Assembly: GCA_905216195.1 (NCBI GenBank) | Contig: CAJMSX010000008.1 | Location: forward strand, 14,930 to 78,929 | DNA: 64,000 nucleotides | Direction: 5' to 3' | Origin: an uncultured bacterium | Lineage (GTDB): Bacteria > Bacteroidota > Bacteroidia > Bacteroidales > Marinifilaceae | Shown: positions 61,577 to 64,000 of the stretch, one piece after another | Layout: every line of letters begins with the position of its first letter | Numbering within the stretch: the first letter of the stretch is position 1 | Notes under the pieces: generated by a model | Databases searched by the model: none | Seen by the model: the letters and a program-made list of their open reading frames with translations, nothing else | Told to the model about the DNA's origin: nothing | Program-made: the position numbers and the translations under genes

Positions 61577-63100
61577 TCACCCACCGGAAGTCAAAGACGC
61601 ATAAATATATTCCATATCGACAGCCGCACGCACCCGTTCCGCCAGCAAATCGTACTGTCGTTCTTTAAACACCGCATAATCGAAACCAACCGTTTCCCTT
61701 TCCGACAGCCCGGCGGCCAACTCATCCAGCACAACCGCATTGTCCAGGATGCCGTGCATGTAAGTTCCCCAACAATGGGCATCCAACCGATAGCCGTCTT
61801 TACCGCCGTGCTCCAATTCGTTCAAAGGACTTTCGGGAGTTCCCTCTGTGAGCCGGGTCTTTCCCATATGAATTTCATATCCGGTACACCAATCCCCACC
61901 TTGCTGAAACCGGAATTTCCGTTGCCGGGTCACTTTCTCCGAAGTAAGCGAAGTAACCTGAGGCAATAATCCCAAACCCGGCACCGCCTGGATAGGACCT
62001 TCCACTCCTTCCGGATCTTCTATACGCATTCCCATCATCTGATATCCTCCGCAAATTCCAACGATTTTTTTCCCGGCCTTCCGGGCTTCCAGAATGGCCT
62101 CCGCAATTCCCTTGGAACGGATATAGTTCATATCCGCTATGGTATTTTTACTTCCCGGTAATATCACGATATCGGCTTTTCTGATTTCCTCCGGATCATC
62201 GGTATAGTAAACATGAAAACGGCCGTCTCTTTCCAATACGTCGAAATCTGTAAAATTCGACAGTCGTCTCAATAAAATCACCGCTACGTTAATTTTTCCG
62301 CCTACCGCCCGGCAAGCTTTGGATTCCAAAGCCACTGAATCTTCCTCTTCAATATGGATATCCCGGAAATAAGGTATCACGCCCACCACCGGAATGCCGG
62401 TCAATTCTTCCAAAATACGACGCCCTTCTTCAAATAAAGCAATGTCTCCCCGGAATTTATTGACAAGAATACCCCGCATCAGCTTTCGCTCCGCCGGTTC
62501 CAATAAAGCAATGGAACCGTATACGGAAGCAAATACTCCTCCCCGGTCGATATCTGCCACCAAATAAGTGGCAGCGCCCACTTCCCGAGCCATTCGCATA
62601 TTGGTGATGTCCCGTTCCCGTAAATTCAATTCGGAAATACTGCCCGCTCCTTCCAGCACCACCGGGTTATACCGGGCTGCCAACCTCTTGAAAGCCCCCA
62701 CCGCCTCCTCAAACAATTCCCGCTTGTCGGAAAGGAAATATTCTTTCGCCCTCATATTCCCGACAGGGCGGCCGTTGAGAATCACCTGGGCACTTTTCTC
62801 ATGCGTCGGTTTCAACAGTAAAGGATTCATATCGGTATGCGGCGATAAACCGCAAGCCTCCGCTTGCACGGCCTGGGCCCGTCCGATTTCACCTCCTTCA
62901 GGAGTCGAAAAAGAATTCAACGACATATTCTGAGCCTTAAAAGGGGCCGGATGATATCCGTCCTGACGAAAAATCCGGCAAAAAGCCGTATTTATTACAC
63001 TTTTTCCTGCATCGGAACACGTACCGACAAACATAATCGGACGCACTAGCGGTCCGTATCGCTCTTTTTTATTTTCCGGTTTCATCACTTGCACATTCAT
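61577..63100 (-). CDS. cbiP: Cobyric acid synthase
   Basis: 507 aa from the ATG at 63100; an upstream GTG (63121) and an ATG at 63085 are also possible, and no ribosome site decides. The N-terminal domain has 'PIMFVGTCSDAGKSVINTAF', 'PFKAQNMSLNSF' and 'LEGAGSISELNLRERDITNM'. The C-terminal amidotransferase has 'ICGGYQMMG' with the nucleophile Cys and 'CWGTYMHGIL' with the catalytic His. It amidates the b, d, e and g side chains of the adenosylated corrinoid. It follows the adenosyltransferase gene by about 30 bp. Confidence 0.94.
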   Translation of the reverse strand: MNVQVMKPENKKERYGPLVRPIMFVGTCSDAGKSVINTAFCRIFRQDGYHPAPFKAQNMSLNSFSTPEGGEIGRAQAVQAEACGLSPHTDMNPLLLKPTHEKSAQVILNGRPVGNMRAKEYFLSDKRELFEEAVGAFKRLAARYNPVVLEGAGSISELNLRERDITNMRMAREVGAATYLVADIDRGGVFASVYGSIALLEPAERKLMRGILVNKFRGDIALFEEGRRILEELTGIPVVGVIPYFRDIHIEEEDSVALESKACRAVGGKINVAVILLRRLSNFTDFDVLERDGRFHVYYTDDPEEIRKADIVILPGSKNTIADMNYIRSKGIAEAILEARKAGKKIVGICGGYQMMGMRIEDPEGVEGPIQAVPGLGLLPQVTSLTSEKVTRQRKFRFQQGGDWCTGYEIHMGKTRLTEGTPESPLNELEHGGKDGYRLDAHCWGTYMHGILDNAVVLDELAAGLSERETVGFDYAVFKERQYDLLAERVRAAVDMEYIYASLTSGG

Positions 63101-63132
63101 AAATAATCGGATGGGCCCCACCGGCCTTTTCT

Positions 63133-63702
63133 CTACGGTTTCCTGGCTTTATAAGCAAAAGGTTTCCATTTTTCTTCCATTCCTCCCTCCCTTTGCATTT
63201 CCAACCGGGCCATGGTAAAAAACAAATCGGACAAACGGTTGATAAAACACAGAATTTCTGCCGGTACGGCATCTTTCCGGTGCAGTGTCCACAACTGGGT
63301 CTCTGCCCGCCGCACCACCGTCCTCGCCCATTGCAGATGAGAGGACACCAAATTGCCTCCAGGCAAAACGAAATATCCGGTATCTTCCAGTTTCATGGTG
63401 AATGCATCGATGTGTTTTTCACACCAACCGACTACATCTTCCGGCAAGCGATTCGGGTTCCGGCTTCTGTCCGCCGAAGGTGTCGCCACCTGAGACATAA
63501 CCGTCATCATCAGCGTCTGAATCCGGAAAAGCAAGGGTTGCCATTCGTGTTCGGACGGTAAATAAGCGCGCACCACCCCTACTACGGCATTCAATTCGTC
63601 CAGGCTACCGTTGGCGATAATCCGGATGTCATCCTTATCTACCCGTTTCCCGCCATGAATTCCGGTAGTACCTGCATCCCCTTTTCCGGTATATATTTTC
63701 AT
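63133..63702 (-). CDS. Cob(I)alamin adenosyltransferase, PduO type
   Basis: 189 aa. Family marks are 'MKIYTGKGDAGTTGIHGGKR' at the N-terminus (ATP-binding), 'GSLDELNAVVGVVRA', 'YFVLPGGNLVSSHLQWARTV' and 'VRRAETQLW'. It transfers the adenosyl group to Co(I) corrinoid, giving the form needed by NrdJ and by the later assembly enzymes. It lies between the phosphatase and cbiP on the same strand, with gaps of about 20-30 bp, so an operon is likely. Confidence 0.94.
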   Translation of the reverse strand: MKIYTGKGDAGTTGIHGGKRVDKDDIRIIANGSLDELNAVVGVVRAYLPSEHEWQPLLFRIQTLMMTVMSQVATPSADRSRNPNRLPEDVVGWCEKHIDAFTMKLEDTGYFVLPGGNLVSSHLQWARTVVRRAETQLWTLHRKDAVPAEILCFINRLSDLFFTMARLEMQREGGMEEKWKPFAYKARKP

Positions 63703-63723
63703 ATTCGTTCATTTCTCGGTCTT

Positions 63724-64000
63724 TCACAATTGTAAACGTACAAAAGAAGTATTTCCCATAATGGGCAAATTTACCATCTCCGCGGCTGTTTTTCCCTCCG
63801 CAAAAGCCAGTATAGCCCGGTCTATCGCTCCATGCCCCACAGCCAGTACATGCCTTCCGGCATACTCTTGCCGGAGCCAGCCGATAAAAACCCCGGCCCG
63901 GTAAAATAAACTTTCCAAAGTTTCACAGCCTTCCGGTAAATGTGACCAATCGATGGCCGACAAATAGCCTCCGGTATATTTCCCCCAGTCGATTTCCCGG
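63724..64000 (-). CDS. Histidine-phosphatase-family protein, CobC-like (partial, N-terminus beyond window)
   Basis: The frame is open from the right edge to the stop at 63724 and gives the last ~91 residues. 'LAVGHGAIDRAILAF' holds the second His of the phosphoglycerate-mutase/histidine-phosphatase fold, and the chain ends 'IMGNTSFVRLQL'. Its place at the head of the visible adenosyltransferase-cbiP-cobD-cbiB run suggests alpha-ribazole-5'-phosphate phosphatase (CobC). The RHG motif lies outside the window, so the call rests on the C-terminus and context. Confidence 0.75.
   Translation of the reverse strand, partial: REIDWGKYTGGYLSAIDWSHLPEGCETLESLFYRAGVFIGWLRQEYAGRHVLAVGHGAIDRAILAFAEGKTAAEMVNLPIMGNTSFVRLQL

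Overview
The window looks like a chromosomal segment of an anaerobic gut Bacteroidota (Bacteroidales, possibly Odoribacteraceae such as Odoribacter; the genus is only a guess). The basis is the repeated Bacteroidota -7 promoter box TAnnTTTG, SusC-type TonB receptors with an N-terminal carboxypeptidase-regulatory domain, LptE/SecG/GroESL neighbours, a long-tailed ribosomal protein S16, fimbrillin-type lipoproteins, a 6-bladed beta-propeller lipoprotein, and weak Shine-Dalgarno sites.

Layout. 1-5275 (minus) is the end of a peptide-modification-like cassette: a radical SAM/SPASM enzyme cut by the window edge, a TonB-receptor-like outer-membrane protein, and a membrane protein fusing C39-like, VKOR and DsbA-like parts. 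5677-11040 (plus) is a housekeeping block: sigma-54 activator, lptE, a TPR-like protein, secG, groES, groEL. 11182-19854 (plus) holds an esterase, two tandem Na/Pi symporters, glycyl-tRNA synthetase and a LruC lipoprotein. 19946-21834 (minus) has a DoxDA-type membrane protein, a MarR regulator and a DUF6132-like protein. 22135-29473 carries a DcaP-like porin, ribF, an unknown lipoprotein, the B12-dependent ribonucleotide reductase nrdJ, rimM and rpsP. The rpsP tail is split off by a one-base frame change.

29570-48062 and 58208-64000 form a large cobalamin locus. Two cobalamin riboswitches are clear. One (plus, about 30446-30598) precedes a BtuFCD-type ABC importer. The other (minus, about 47878-48040) precedes a small unknown secreted protein, a BtuB-like TonB receptor and a run of corrin-ring genes. 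The anaerobic (cbi) ring pathway is encoded largely as two-enzyme fusions: CbiH-CbiC, CbiE-CbiT, CbiG-CbiF and CbiJ-CbiD, with CbiL separate. An Nramp metal transporter and an M24 peptidase sit among them. The late steps (CbiA, CbiB, CobD-like, CbiP, PduO-type adenosyltransferase, a CobC-like phosphatase cut by the right edge) lie at 58208-64000. No cobaltochelatase, cobU, cobS or cobT is in the window. NrdJ is one in-window enzyme that would use the adenosylcobalamin.

Between the two cobalamin blocks sits an accessory island: a G+C-rich three-gene fimbria-like operon (48360-53834) encoding a large fimbrillin-like lipoprotein, a secreted protein with a C-type lectin domain carrying EPN and WND motifs, and a FimB/Mfa2-like anchor. 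It is followed by an erythromycin-esterase-family protein and an orphan histidine kinase. No rRNA, tRNA, CRISPR array or insertion sequence was recognised. All calls are from reading the sequence; no database search was run.
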